This document shows positions 33,909-42,162 of a stretch of DNA of 64,000 bases, piece after piece. Within the stretch, counting starts at the first letter, position 1, and each line of letters starts with the position of its first letter. The notes beneath the pieces are model-generated. The model was given only the letters and a program-made list of their open reading frames with translations. It was not told the origin of the DNA and made no database searches. A program made the position numbers and the translations under genes. Source of the stretch: Aromatoleum buckelii (GTDB lineage: Bacteria > Pseudomonadota > Gammaproteobacteria > Burkholderiales > Rhodocyclaceae); the NCBI RefSeq assembly GCF_012910785.2, contig NZ_WTVH02000010.1:1178001-1242000 (forward strand), read 5' to 3'.

Positions 33909-35333
33909 ATGTCCAACGTACTGCTGGTCGATGACGACCCCGAATCCTTGGGCTGGCTCACCGAGTTCATCAAGAGCGAAGGCTACACCGTGGCCACCGC
34001 CGATTCGCTGCGCGCCGCGCGCATCCATCTCACCCGCTCGACTCCCGATGTCGTGCTCACCGACCTGATGCTTCCCGACGGGTTGGGGATCGAACTCCTC
34101 GACGAGCTCGAATCGCGCGACACGACGGAAGTCGTCCTCATCACCGGGCACGCGAGCGTCGAGACCGCGATCGACGCGCTACGTTCGGGCGCCACCGACT
34201 ACCTCGTCAAGCCGGTCGATATCGAGCGCCTGCGCGGCATCCTGCAGCGGATCCCGAAAGCGGAACATTTCCGCCAGGAAATCGGCGAGCTGCGCAACGA
34301 ACTGCGCAAGCTCGGGCGCTTCGGTCACATCCTCGGCAGCTCCCCGCCGATGAACCGCCTGTACGACCAGCTTTCGCGAGTCGCGCCGACTTCGGCCTCG
34401 GTGCTGCTGATCGGCGAGAGCGGCACCGGCAAGGAAGTGGTCGCGCAGAGCATCCATGAGCTGAGCCGGCGCAAGCGCCACCCGTTCCTGCCGCTCAACT
34501 GCGGTGCCGTCTCGCCGCAGCTCGTCGAGAGCGAGCTGTTCGGGCACGAGAAAGGCAGCTTCACCGGGGCCGATCGCCAGCACCACGGCTTTTTCGAACG
34601 GGCCAACCGCGGCACGCTGTTCCTCGACGAAGTCACCGAGATGCGCCCGGAGATGCAGGTCAAGCTGCTGCGCGTGCTCGAGACCGGCACGTTCATGCGG
34701 GTCGGCACGAACGAATCGATCTCGACCGACGTGCGGCTGATCGCCGCGACGAACCGCTCGCCCGAAAAAGCGGTCGCCGAGGGCCGCATGCGCGAAGACC
34801 TCTACCATCGCCTCAACGTGTTCCCGATCTACCTGCCGCCGCTGCGTGAACGCAGCACCGACATCGAACTGCTTGCGGAACATTTCCTTGCCGAACTCAA
34901 CGAGCAGGAACAGACGAACAAGCGATTTTCGCCCGCGGCGATCGCCGCGCTGTATGCGCACAGTTGGCCGGGCAACGTACGCGAGCTGAAGAACTACGTC
35001 CATCGCGCCTTCATCCTCGCCGACGAGGTCATCGAGCCGGATCACGCGCCGGAGAACTCCCTGCAGAAATCGAACAGTTCCGTGATCACGATCCGCGTCG
35101 GCACGCCGCTTGACGAAGTCAACCGGCGGGTCATGGAGGCCACGCTGATGGAATGCGGCAACGTCAAGCGCAAGGCGGCCGAGATGCTCGGCATCAGCCT
35201 GAAGACGCTGTACAACCGCCTGGCCGTCTATAACGCCGGCAAGGAGGACCTCTATGACGAAGAGGATGCCGAGGAGTTCGCGGGCGGGCCGGGCGAAGAC
35301 GAGAGCCGTTCTTCGGCCAACGGAGTTCAGTGA
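33909..35333 (+). CDS. Sigma-54-dependent response regulator (NtrC family)
   Basis: 474 residues with GGAGGAG before the ATG. The receiver domain has phospho-acceptor Asp52 in VLTDLMLPDG and the conserved Lys in DYLVKPVD near residue 101. The AAA+ domain starts near 145 with LIGESGTGKEVVAQSIHEL (Walker A) and has GTLFLDEVTEM (Walker B). The sigma-54-contacting loop reads GSFTGA (residues 216-221) instead of GAFTGA. The C-terminal Fis-type helix-turn-helix is NVKRKAAEMLGISLKTLYNR, followed by an acidic tail. No partner histidine kinase is adjacent; the hybrid kinase at 37224 is the nearest. It is a natural candidate to activate the sigma-54-type promoters in this window. Confidence 0.95.
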   Translation: MSNVLLVDDDPESLGWLTEFIKSEGYTVATADSLRAARIHLTRSTPDVVLTDLMLPDGLGIELLDELESRDTTEVVLITGHASVETAIDALRSGATDYLVKPVDIERLRGILQRIPKAEHFRQEIGELRNELRKLGRFGHILGSSPPMNRLYDQLSRVAPTSASVLLIGESGTGKEVVAQSIHELSRRKRHPFLPLNCGAVSPQLVESELFGHEKGSFTGADRQHHGFFERANRGTLFLDEVTEMRPEMQVKLLRVLETGTFMRVGTNESISTDVRLIAATNRSPEKAVAEGRMREDLYHRLNVFPIYLPPLRERSTDIELLAEHFLAELNEQEQTNKRFSPAAIAALYAHSWPGNVRELKNYVHRAFILADEVIEPDHAPENSLQKSNSSVITIRVGTPLDEVNRRVMEATLMECGNVKRKAAEMLGISLKTLYNRLAVYNAGKEDLYDEEDAEEFAGGPGEDESRSSANGVQ

Positions 35334-35363
35334 CGCCGCAGCAGCGAAACACGCTGCTTCGAT

Positions 35364-35393
35364 GTAAGTCTTACCAGCTGGCGTAAGTCTTAC
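35364..35393. repeat. Twin GTAAGTCTTAC dyads, 19 bp apart
   Basis: GTAAGTCTTAC at 35364-35374 and 35383-35393. Each is a five-base inverted repeat (GTAAG/CTTAC) around one base, and their centres are 19 bp apart, close to two helical turns. They lie 30 bases after the regulator stop and 100 bases before the next ORF, so they are a likely operator, possibly of the regulator itself. Confidence 0.6.
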
Positions 35394-35491
35394 TGGACAT
35401 CCGCATTGCATTTCCTGCGGTGCAACGCGTTTTCCCCCTGCATGAAATGTGCTTGCAGGAAGAACACGCTAACTTCCGCAAAGGTGTGCCA

Positions 35492-35860
35492 ATGAGCAAG
35501 GAAAGCAGGCGCGACCCGGCCAAGCCCGGGCAGGCGGAGCCATCCAACCCCCGTTATCCGGTCCCCGACGCCGAAGACACGAACATCGCCCGTCCTCCGG
35601 TGGCCGACGAAATGCCGTTGCCGCACGAAAGGGACGAGTCGCCCGACCGCCCCGAGCCGGAGGGGAAGCTCCCGCGCAAAGTGATCGAACAGGCGGCTCG
35701 CGATATTCGCCGCGGCCTGCGCGACACGACCGGGCGCGGCATCCCGTCGGATGTCCCGGGTCCGGGCGTGCCACCCGAACGCTCGCCGGGGGCCGACGTG
35801 CCGCCCGAGACGTCGGAGGCGACGAACCGCGACCCGCGCGAGGACGAGCGCCGGCGCTGA
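35492..35860 (+). CDS. Hypothetical acidic/proline-rich protein
   Basis: 122 residues; AAAGGTG lies about 8 bases before the ATG. The protein is rich in Pro, Arg, Asp and Glu with no predicted membrane segment, so it is probably intrinsically disordered. PRYPVPDAEDTNIARPPVAD near residue 20 and VIEQAARDIRRGLRDTTGRG near 62 are the most ordered parts. I recognise no family. An in-frame ATG at 35420 would add 24 residues but has no good binding site. It follows the twin dyads and precedes the YqjD-like operon with its own promoter. Confidence 0.55.
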   Translation: MSKESRRDPAKPGQAEPSNPRYPVPDAEDTNIARPPVADEMPLPHERDESPDRPEPEGKLPRKVIEQAARDIRRGLRDTTGRGIPSDVPGPGVPPERSPGADVPPETSEATNRDPREDERRR

Positions 35861-35874
35861 CCGTCATTTCCCCA

Positions 35875-35889
35875 GGCACGCGGTTTGCC
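35875..35889 (+). promoter_or_regulatory. Sigma-54 promoter of the YqjD/E/K-like operon
   Basis: GGCACGCGGTTTGCC: perfect GGCACG, exact N10 spacing and TTGC. Predicted start near 35899, about 60 bases before the ATG at 35960. Confidence 0.65.
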
Positions 35890-35959
35890 TCTCGGGAGTA
35901 CGCCAGCGGCTTTGCCTCGGCAACGGGCTTTCGGCAGATCACTCAAAGGAGAACCCAGA

Positions 35960-36244
35960 ATGGAAAACACGACAACGGGTATGCAAGGCACGATGGCCGG
36001 GAGTGGCGAGAAGGGAGCGGAGAAAATAGAGCGCTTCTCGAGCACCGCGCACGAGGCGGTCGATCGTGTTACCGGAGCTGCCGCCTCGACGCTGCGGCAT
36101 GCCGGGGAAAAAGGGCAGGAATGGATGGCGACGCAGGAGCAGATGCTGGAAGGCGCCCGCGAATGCGTGAGGCGCCATCCGGTCGCATCGGTGATGATCG
36201 CGGTCGGAGTGGGGATGTTGTTCAGCCGCTTCACGTCGCACTGA
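35960..36244 (+). CDS. DUF883 (ElaB/YqjD-like) membrane-anchored protein
   Basis: 94 residues with AAAGGAG before the ATG. The N-terminal two thirds are amphipathic helix (STAHEAVDRVTGAAASTLRH) and end in the DUF883 core ECVRRHPVASVMIAVGVGML, a single C-terminal membrane anchor. In E. coli YqjD and ElaB sit in the inner membrane in stationary phase and associate with ribosomes. The next two genes complete a YqjD-YqjE-YqjK-like trio. Sigma-54 control is suggested by the element at 35875. Confidence 0.85.
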   Translation: MENTTTGMQGTMAGSGEKGAEKIERFSSTAHEAVDRVTGAAASTLRHAGEKGQEWMATQEQMLEGARECVRRHPVASVMIAVGVGMLFSRFTSH

Positions 36245-36264
36245 TCGCCCGCGAGCGGGAGTCG

Positions 36265-36657
36265 ATGATGGCGGCGGGAACGTACGAAACAGGGCCGGCA
36301 GACCCTTCGCTACCGGGCCTGTTGCGACGTGTCAAGAGTCTGGCTAAAGCGTACGCATCGTTGGTCGTCGTCGACGCTCGTCACGCGGTGCACCAAATCA
36401 TCGAGGTGTTGTGCGTCGCGATCGTGGCGGCAGTGCTGGTCGTCACCGCGTGGCTCGCATTTGTCGTCGCGGTCGCCGGCTGGCTGCTCGCAGATGGCGT
36501 TTCGTGGCCCGGCGTGTTGGCATGCGCGGGGCTGATCAACGTCGTCGCAGCAGCGCTCGCAGGGACGTGGCTGTGGCGCCAGCTCAAGCACAATCCGCCG
36601 CTCGCGGCGACCTTGCGGCAGGTCGAGGGTGAGCCGCCCCGCGGAGACATACCATGA
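36265..36657 (+). CDS. YqjE-like / phage holin family membrane protein
   Basis: 130 residues from ATG 36265 (a second ATG follows at once) behind GGGAG. Two strong membrane helices, VLCVAIVAAVLVVTAWLAFV and VLACAGLINVVAAALAGTWL, are joined by a short loop with LADGVSWPG. This is the YqjE/holin-X superfamily topology. It lies 20 bases after the DUF883 gene and overlaps the next gene by four bases. The function of YqjE is unknown; these are stationary-phase inner-membrane proteins. Confidence 0.8.
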   Translation: MMAAGTYETGPADPSLPGLLRRVKSLAKAYASLVVVDARHAVHQIIEVLCVAIVAAVLVVTAWLAFVVAVAGWLLADGVSWPGVLACAGLINVVAAALAGTWLWRQLKHNPPLAATLRQVEGEPPRGDIP

Positions 36658-37064
36658 ACACACGTGGAAAGTCCCTCACGGAAGTCGAAGCCCGTGTCGC
36701 GCTCGAGCGTCGATTGCTCGACGCTCAGTTCGACGCGTGGCGCGGGCATGTGCGCAGCGAAATCGCATCCCCACGTGGGCTGGGGGCGGCGCTGATGATG
36801 GGGTTTGTCGTCGGCAACGTGATGCGGCGACGTCCTCGCCGCCAGGAGGCAGGAGCGCCAGTGCGCAAGGGCTTTCTCGCCGTGGCAACCGGCCTGGCGC
36901 TGTCGGCGTTGCGCTGGCGCTATGGCAACCCTTGGGGAGCGGTCCCGCACCTGGTCGGGTGGGTGCAGCAGCGAGGGGCAGGTGGAACGGCGTCGCCAAG
37001 GGTAACTGTCAGCCCTCCGCCCCCTTGGCCGGCGTCGGGCATGTCTGCAAACGGTAAACGGTAA
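36654..37064 (+). CDS. YqjK-like hypothetical protein
   Basis: 136 residues starting in an ATGA overlap with the YqjE-like gene. The charged N-terminus (LTEVEARVALERRLLDAQFD) precedes a hydrophobic segment GLGAALMMGFVVGNVM and a second one, KGFLAVATGLALSALRW. The Pro-rich tail has no motif. Position as third gene after DUF883 and YqjE-like genes makes a YqjK-type partner likely, though sequence similarity to E. coli YqjK cannot be judged here. Confidence 0.65.
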   Translation: MNTRGKSLTEVEARVALERRLLDAQFDAWRGHVRSEIASPRGLGAALMMGFVVGNVMRRRPRRQEAGAPVRKGFLAVATGLALSALRWRYGNPWGAVPHLVGWVQQRGAGGTASPRVTVSPPPPWPASGMSANGKR

Positions 37065-37223
37065 TTATCTGCAAAAAAGAACACCGCCTCCGGATCACGG
37101 TCATAAGATGCGTGAGCCGGACGGCCGTTTCGTCCCCTTTCGGCGGCCTCTGCAGGCGCTGCTGCCTGCAAGTGCGGACTGAAAGGGGCAGGGCCGTCTC
37201 CGCGTGGCGCAAGGCCGGAGACC

Positions 37224-40220
37224 ATGCCGATGACGATGCGAGTGGGTGACACGGTGTTCCTTCCACCAGCCGCCGACCGGGGCCCGAGCCTCTGGGGCAT
37301 GCGGTTCCAGCAGGTGTCCGCGTACGCGAGCCCTGCCGTTGTGGTGCTGGCGCTCATCGGCGCAGTGGGATGGTTTGTCGGAATGCCCGCTCTGGGAACG
37401 CTCGGAGCGGATTTCGTGCCGTTCATGCCGACCAGCATCGTCAAGCTCCTGTTCGTCGCCTTCGCGCTGCGCGAGCTCGATCGTGCGCCCGCTGCGCGCG
37501 CATGTTTCACTGTTCCGCTGGCCGCCCTTGCCGTTGCGTTGATGTCGGTGATGGCCCTGACGCTTGGGCCGGACCCGATCGGCATGGTCTTGTCGCCGCT
37601 CTTGCCGCCGGCCGATCTCGGCTCGATTTATTCCCCTTCCGGGCCGGCCGTCGGCACCGCCACCACCTATTTCCTCCTTGCCGCAGCCCTGGCGCTCGCG
37701 CCGATGGACGACTCTCGCCTGGTCGCGATCTCGCGGCTTCTTGCCGTGGCCGTCGGGGGCGTCGCGCTGGTTGCGGTGGTCGGGCTGACTTTTCACCTCG
37801 TCCGCCTCAATCTCGCGATTCCTTCAGTCGGCATCGCGCTGCCGGTGGCGCTGGCGCTGCTGATCACGAGCTTCAGTTTGCTGTTGAGGAATCCGCCGCC
37901 ACGCTTCATGCAGCTGCTCGAACACGATTCGCCCGGCGCGGTGATTTTCCGCCGCTTGCTGCCGGTCGCGGTCGCCGTGCCGCTCTTGGCCGGCTGGCTG
38001 CAGGCACTGGGCCAGCGCTTCGGATGGTTCGGCGTGATCGAGAGCGAAGGAGTCGTGGCGGTCGCGATGATCGTCGCATCCACGGTCCTGATCCTGTGGA
38101 CCGCCGCCCGGCTCGACGAGATGAATACCGACCGTTCGATCGCCGAGATCCGCGCCAACACGCAGCAGCAGTGGCTGGAGGTCACGCTGGCGACGATCGA
38201 GGACGCGGTCATCACCGTCAATAACGAGATGCGTGTCGGGTTCCTCAACCCGGCGGCCGAGACCTTGCTCGACGTCAAGGCCGGCGACGCGATCGGCCGT
38301 GATCTGCAGGAGCTGGTCGTGCTCGTCGACGAAGCGACCGATCAGCCGATGGGGTCGCCGTTCGAGAGGGCGTTTGCCGAGCTGCGCCAAGTGACGATCA
38401 GCGGCGAACCGGCGCTGCGCCTGCGCGACGGAAGCGTGCGCGCGGTCGAGGCGACGGCGACACCGATCCGCGACTGGAAAGGCGGGATCAGCGGTGGCGT
38501 GCTGGTGCTGCGCGACGCCCGTGCTCACCGCGCGCGCGAACATGCGGACCGGCAGGCCTACGCCGCCCTCGACCGGCGCGTCGGCGACCGCACGCGGGCG
38601 CTGGAACGGACGATGTCGGTGCTGCGCGAAAGCACGACGCTGCTGCGCACGATCGCTGCGAGCACTCCGGAGCTGATCGTCGCGAAAAGCCGGGAGGGGC
38701 GCATCATGATGGTCAATCCGGCCGCGCTGCAGGCGATGGGGCTGAGCCGGGCGCAGGTTGTCGGCCACAAGGAAGAGAGCCTTTTCGGCGACTCCGAGGA
38801 AATGCGGCGCATCCTCGAGAACGACCGCCGCGTCATCGAGACGCGCCGGCCCATCGTCGTCGAGGAGACGCGCACGACACGCGCCGGCACACGCACTTTC
38901 CTCGTGACGAAGTCGCCGCTGCGCGACTCGCAGGGGCACGTTTTCGGCCTCGTCGGTGTGTCCAAGGACATCACCGAGCGCAAGCGCGCGCAGCGCGAGC
39001 TCGAACAGCTGCTCGTCGCCGAACACCGGCTGCGCGGCGAGGCTGAACGCGCCAACCGTGCGAAGGACGAGTTCCTTGCGATCGTTTCGCACGAGCTGCG
39101 TTCACCGCTGAACGCGCTCAAAGGCTGGAGCCAGGTGCTCACCGCGTCGAACAACCTCGAACCCGCCACGGTGCTGCGCGCGGCGGAGGCGATCAAGCGC
39201 AACATCAATCACCAGGCGCGGCTGATCGATGACCTTCTCGATACTTCGCGGATCATCAGCGGCAAGCTCGAACTGAACAACCGCCGCGTGAATCTCGTCG
39301 ATATCGTCCATGCGGCGATCGACCTTTCGTGGGATACGGCGAAGGCGAAACGGATCGAGCTGCGGGTCCATACCGATCGCCCGACGATGACCATCAACGG
39401 CGATCACGACCGCCTGCAGCAGATCGTCATCAACTTGCTTGCGAACGCGCTGAAGTTCACGCCGGAAGAGGGCTGGGTCGAAGTACGCCTGACCCAGGGT
39501 GAGACGTCGGTGATCCTGTCGGTGGCGGATTCCGGCGTCGGCATCGAGGCCGACTTCCTGCCACACGTGTTCGACCGCTTCAGCCAGGCCGACACTTCGA
39601 TGACGCGTCGCCATCAGGGCCTCGGCATCGGGCTTGCGCTGGTACGCAACCTCGTCGAACTTCACGGCGGCAGCGTGCGGGTCGAGAGTGGCGGCGCGGG
39701 CTGTGGGTCGGTATTCACGGTCGAGCTGCCCGGCGCGCTGGAGGACGCCGTGCCGGGCGAATCGCTCGAGGCGCGGGAAGGCCGCCCGCAGCGCACTGCG
39801 CTCGAAGGTGTCGAAGCGCTGGTGGTCGACGACGAGGCGGACGCGCGCGAAGTGATGACGATGATCCTGTCGCAAGCCGGTGCGCGCGTGCGCACTTTCA
39901 GTTCCGGCGCGGAGCTGCTCGCGGAGCTCGCCCGGCCCGATGCGATCAGTCTGCCGGCGATTCTGCTGCTCGACATCGCGATGCCCGGTGACAGCGGCTT
40001 CAGCGTTCTGCAGCGCGTGCGCGAACTCGCTTCGCTGCCGTTCATCCCGGCCGTCGCGGTGACCGCCCTGAGCCGCCTCGACCGGACGCGCTTCGAACTC
40101 GCCGGCTTCCAGGATTGCGTCGGCAAACCGATCGAGGCGCGGATCCTGATCGAAACGATCGCCACGACGCTCGACGTCGCGGATCGCGAGGCGCAACGCC
40201 CACAAGCATCGGCCGCATGA
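37224..40220 (+). CDS. Hybrid sensor histidine kinase/response regulator
   Basis: 998 residues. The first 290 contain about seven membrane helices (SAYASPAVVVLALIGAVGWF and others), probably a MASE-type sensor. Two PAS domains follow (about residues 315-420, LATIEDAVITVNNEMRVGFL, and 475-590, VGVSKDITERKRA at the end). HisKA has FLAIVSHELRSPLNALKGW with His623. HATPase has the N box INLLANALKFTPE, then DSGVGIEADFL and GLGIGLALVR. The C-terminal receiver has Asp917 in LLLDIAMPGDSGF and Lys near 970 in CVGKPIEAR. It is membrane-bound and may feed the sigma-54 activator upstream. Inverted repeat TGCAGGC/GCCTGCA (37151-37170) lies in the leader. Confidence 0.93.
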   Translation: MPMTMRVGDTVFLPPAADRGPSLWGMRFQQVSAYASPAVVVLALIGAVGWFVGMPALGTLGADFVPFMPTSIVKLLFVAFALRELDRAPAARACFTVPLAALAVALMSVMALTLGPDPIGMVLSPLLPPADLGSIYSPSGPAVGTATTYFLLAAALALAPMDDSRLVAISRLLAVAVGGVALVAVVGLTFHLVRLNLAIPSVGIALPVALALLITSFSLLLRNPPPRFMQLLEHDSPGAVIFRRLLPVAVAVPLLAGWLQALGQRFGWFGVIESEGVVAVAMIVASTVLILWTAARLDEMNTDRSIAEIRANTQQQWLEVTLATIEDAVITVNNEMRVGFLNPAAETLLDVKAGDAIGRDLQELVVLVDEATDQPMGSPFERAFAELRQVTISGEPALRLRDGSVRAVEATATPIRDWKGGISGGVLVLRDARAHRAREHADRQAYAALDRRVGDRTRALERTMSVLRESTTLLRTIAASTPELIVAKSREGRIMMVNPAALQAMGLSRAQVVGHKEESLFGDSEEMRRILENDRRVIETRRPIVVEETRTTRAGTRTFLVTKSPLRDSQGHVFGLVGVSKDITERKRAQRELEQLLVAEHRLRGEAERANRAKDEFLAIVSHELRSPLNALKGWSQVLTASNNLEPATVLRAAEAIKRNINHQARLIDDLLDTSRIISGKLELNNRRVNLVDIVHAAIDLSWDTAKAKRIELRVHTDRPTMTINGDHDRLQQIVINLLANALKFTPEEGWVEVRLTQGETSVILSVADSGVGIEADFLPHVFDRFSQADTSMTRRHQGLGIGLALVRNLVELHGGSVRVESGGAGCGSVFTVELPGALEDAVPGESLEAREGRPQRTALEGVEALVVDDEADAREVMTMILSQAGARVRTFSSGAELLAELARPDAISLPAILLLDIAMPGDSGFSVLQRVRELASLPFIPAVAVTALSRLDRTRFELAGFQDCVGKPIEARILIETIATTLDVADREAQRPQASAA

Positions 40221-40280
40221 CGTCGGCCGCGTGATACTCGCCGTGCGGGCTGCGCGCCGCTATTGACCTGGCAGCCAATT

Positions 40281-40366
40281 ACCGTTCGGGCTGAGCTCTT
40301 CGGCTTGGCTCGGACCGGCTTGTCGAAGCCTTGGCAGCGCCCTGCGACAAGCTCAGGGCGAACGGT
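40281..40366. repeat. REP-like palindromic element
   Basis: ACCGTTCGGGCTGAGCT (40281-40297) pairs with AGCTCAGGGCGAACGGT (40350-40366) at 15 of 17 positions. Inside lies a second palindromic core with CTTCG and CGAAG. The right arm, GACAAGCTCAGGGCGAACGG, resembles dispersed REP/BIME-type intergenic palindromes seen in many Pseudomonadota. No other copy was noticed in this window. The rest of 40221-40562 has no gene apart from the promoter below. Confidence 0.65.
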
Positions 40367-40465
40367 TGTCGATTGCCGCCTTATAACTACATCCTCCTGT
40401 AATCGTTGCAACGCTTTGCCCTGCCGAGAAGGACCGATCGGCCCATCGCGGCAGCCCGCGTGCAG

Positions 40466-40480
40466 GGCACGGCGTTTGCC
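40466..40480 (+). promoter_or_regulatory. Sigma-54 promoter of the BON-PRC pair
   Basis: GGCACGGCGTTTGCC: perfect GGCACG, exact N10 spacing, TTGC. The predicted start lies about 70 bases before the ATG at 40563. Confidence 0.65.
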
Positions 40481-40562
40481 ACTCTCCACAGAAGAGGGAG
40501 CAGGGTCGCCGGTGCAAGGCGTCCCTCGGGCAGCTCCCCAACCGGGCAAGAGGAGCACGATG

Positions 40563-41516
40563 ATGAAACGACATCGTTCGCAGCCAACGCCGCAGCACGA
40601 CGAACAGCTCCGCCGCGAACAAGAAGGCGGGCGTGGCATGCCGGGGCCGGGTTATGGCAGACCCCCAGATGTGTATGGACAGCGTCAGGGCAGCGGCTCG
40701 CGCCAGCCGGAACAACTGCAGGGCAGCCAGCGCAGTTTCGACGAGGGCGGTTCAGCAGGGGGCTACGGCTCGGTGCGCGAAGGCTCGTTCGGCGGGCGCA
40801 CTAGCCACGAATACGGACGGTCCGGCGAGGACCCTAACCTTCAGGAATGGCGCCGGGGCAACCCCGGGGGCAGCTTCGAAGGAGGCGGGTACGGCGGCAA
40901 CCGGCCGTACCACGGGAGTTCCGGGGACATGGAGTACGGACCCTTGGATCCCGGCATGGGGCAGTTTCAGCAGGGCGGGGTGCGCGGCGGCTTTGGGGCT
41001 GGCGACTACGGTTCATCGCAAGGCCAGTGGACCCAGGACCAGGAAATTCCCCGTGTCGGTAGCCCGTCGTACAGCCGCACCCCGCAATACCGCGGCATGC
41101 CGCTGTGGAGCGACGTCGGGCGCCGCCGCCAGGGGCCGAAAGGCTATTCGCGCTCCGACGAGCGCCTGCACGAAGTCGTCTGCGAGCGCCTCATGCAGGA
41201 GCAGTCGGTCGACGTCAGCGAGGTCTCGGTGAATGTTTCGGATGGCTGCATCACGCTGGAAGGAACTGTTCCCGAGCGCTACATGAAGCACGTCATCGAA
41301 AACGTCGCCGACAGCTGCTGGGGCGTCAAGGACATCGAAAACCACCTGCGCATCCGCGCTCCGGAGCCTCCGCCCGAAGCGCAGACGTTCGCCAGCTCCG
41401 AGGCGTCGTCGAACAGGAGGGCGCAGGAAACCGGAGCTTCGTCCGGGCGATCGGTATCCGGGCAGTCGGAACCGGGCGATTCGGGCGGACGGGGAAGCTC
41501 CTCCGGCGAGTCGTAA
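40563..41516 (+). CDS. BON domain protein with Gly/Gln-rich N-terminus
   Basis: 317 residues; AGGAG is 7 bases before the second of two adjacent ATGs. Residues 1-190 are low-complexity Gly, Gln, Tyr, Arg and Ser (GYGRPPDVYGQRQGSGSRQP), with no signal peptide. The BON domain spans about 195-265: KGYSRSDERLHEVVCERLMQ, VSVNVSDGCITLEGTVPERY and DIENHLRIR. BON proteins bind phospholipids and help envelope stress tolerance. The C-terminus is a Ser/Gly-rich tail. It is followed at 93 bases by a PRC-barrel gene under the same promoter. Confidence 0.88.
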   Translation: MKRHRSQPTPQHDEQLRREQEGGRGMPGPGYGRPPDVYGQRQGSGSRQPEQLQGSQRSFDEGGSAGGYGSVREGSFGGRTSHEYGRSGEDPNLQEWRRGNPGGSFEGGGYGGNRPYHGSSGDMEYGPLDPGMGQFQQGGVRGGFGAGDYGSSQGQWTQDQEIPRVGSPSYSRTPQYRGMPLWSDVGRRRQGPKGYSRSDERLHEVVCERLMQEQSVDVSEVSVNVSDGCITLEGTVPERYMKHVIENVADSCWGVKDIENHLRIRAPEPPPEAQTFASSEASSNRRAQETGASSGRSVSGQSEPGDSGGRGSSSGES

Positions 41517-41609
41517 GGACAAAGCAGGGAGTGAGCAGGGCCGGCCGGGCGCCCTCCGCGAAGTCCGGTCGTCTTCATCGTGGAACCTTCATCGAAAAGG
41601 AGTAATGAC

Positions 41610-42053
41610 ATGGCAAGCATCAATCCTCCCGGGACCCCCAGCACTCAGCAGGCCGGCATCGTCGGCTCGGGAATCGAAGACTCCAGCGGACCCGGCCCCG
41701 AAGTCATGGCGGCAAGCACCCTGGAAGGTGATGACGTCGTCAATCGCGCCGGCGAAGACCTGGGCAACATCAAGGAGATCATGATCGACGTGCAGAGCGG
41801 GCGCGTTGCATACGCAGTGTTGTCGACGGGCGGATTCCTCGGCCTCGGCCGCAAGCTCTTTGCAATCCCGTGGGGCGCCCTGACGCTCGACACGGACCGC
41901 AAGTGCTTCATCCTCGACGTGGACGCCGAACGGCTCAGGAACGCCCCGGGGTTCGACAAGGACCACTGGCCGACCATGGCCGACCCGACATGGGCAAGTG
42001 AAATACACGCCTATTACGGCCAGCGGAACTACTGGCAGTCCCCGAGTCCTTGA
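41610..42053 (+). CDS. PRC-barrel domain protein
   Basis: 147 residues with AAAAGGAG before the ATG. The PRC barrel runs from about residue 34 (ASTLEGDDVVNRAGEDLGNI) through IMIDVQSGRVAYAVLSTGGF and KLFAIPWGALTLD. PRC-barrel proteins of this small, stand-alone type are found in stress-response clusters of Betaproteobacteria, often next to BON or CsbD proteins; the substrate is unknown. A strong terminator follows 18 bases after the stop. Confidence 0.9.
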   Translation: MASINPPGTPSTQQAGIVGSGIEDSSGPGPEVMAASTLEGDDVVNRAGEDLGNIKEIMIDVQSGRVAYAVLSTGGFLGLGRKLFAIPWGALTLDTDRKCFILDVDAERLRNAPGFDKDHWPTMADPTWASEIHAYYGQRNYWQSPSP

Positions 42054-42070
42054 TCTGCAGCATGAAAGCC

Positions 42071-42107
42071 AGGGCCGGCGGCGGAATTTCGCCCCGGCCC
42101 TTTTTTT
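42071..42107 (+). terminator. Intrinsic terminator after the PRC-barrel gene
   Basis: AGGGCCGG and CCGGCCCT form a G+C-rich stem, followed by a run of seven T residues. Confidence 0.88.
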
Positions 42108-42162
42108 GCCGAACGATCGGCCTCCCGCGATGCGGGGCGCCACTCAGGGGACCGTCGCCCCG

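Noticed and set aside
35394-35412. TGGACATCCGCATTGCA resembling a sigma-54 promoter before the 35492 gene
   Set aside because: GG and GC are 11 bases apart rather than 10, and this spacing is strict.
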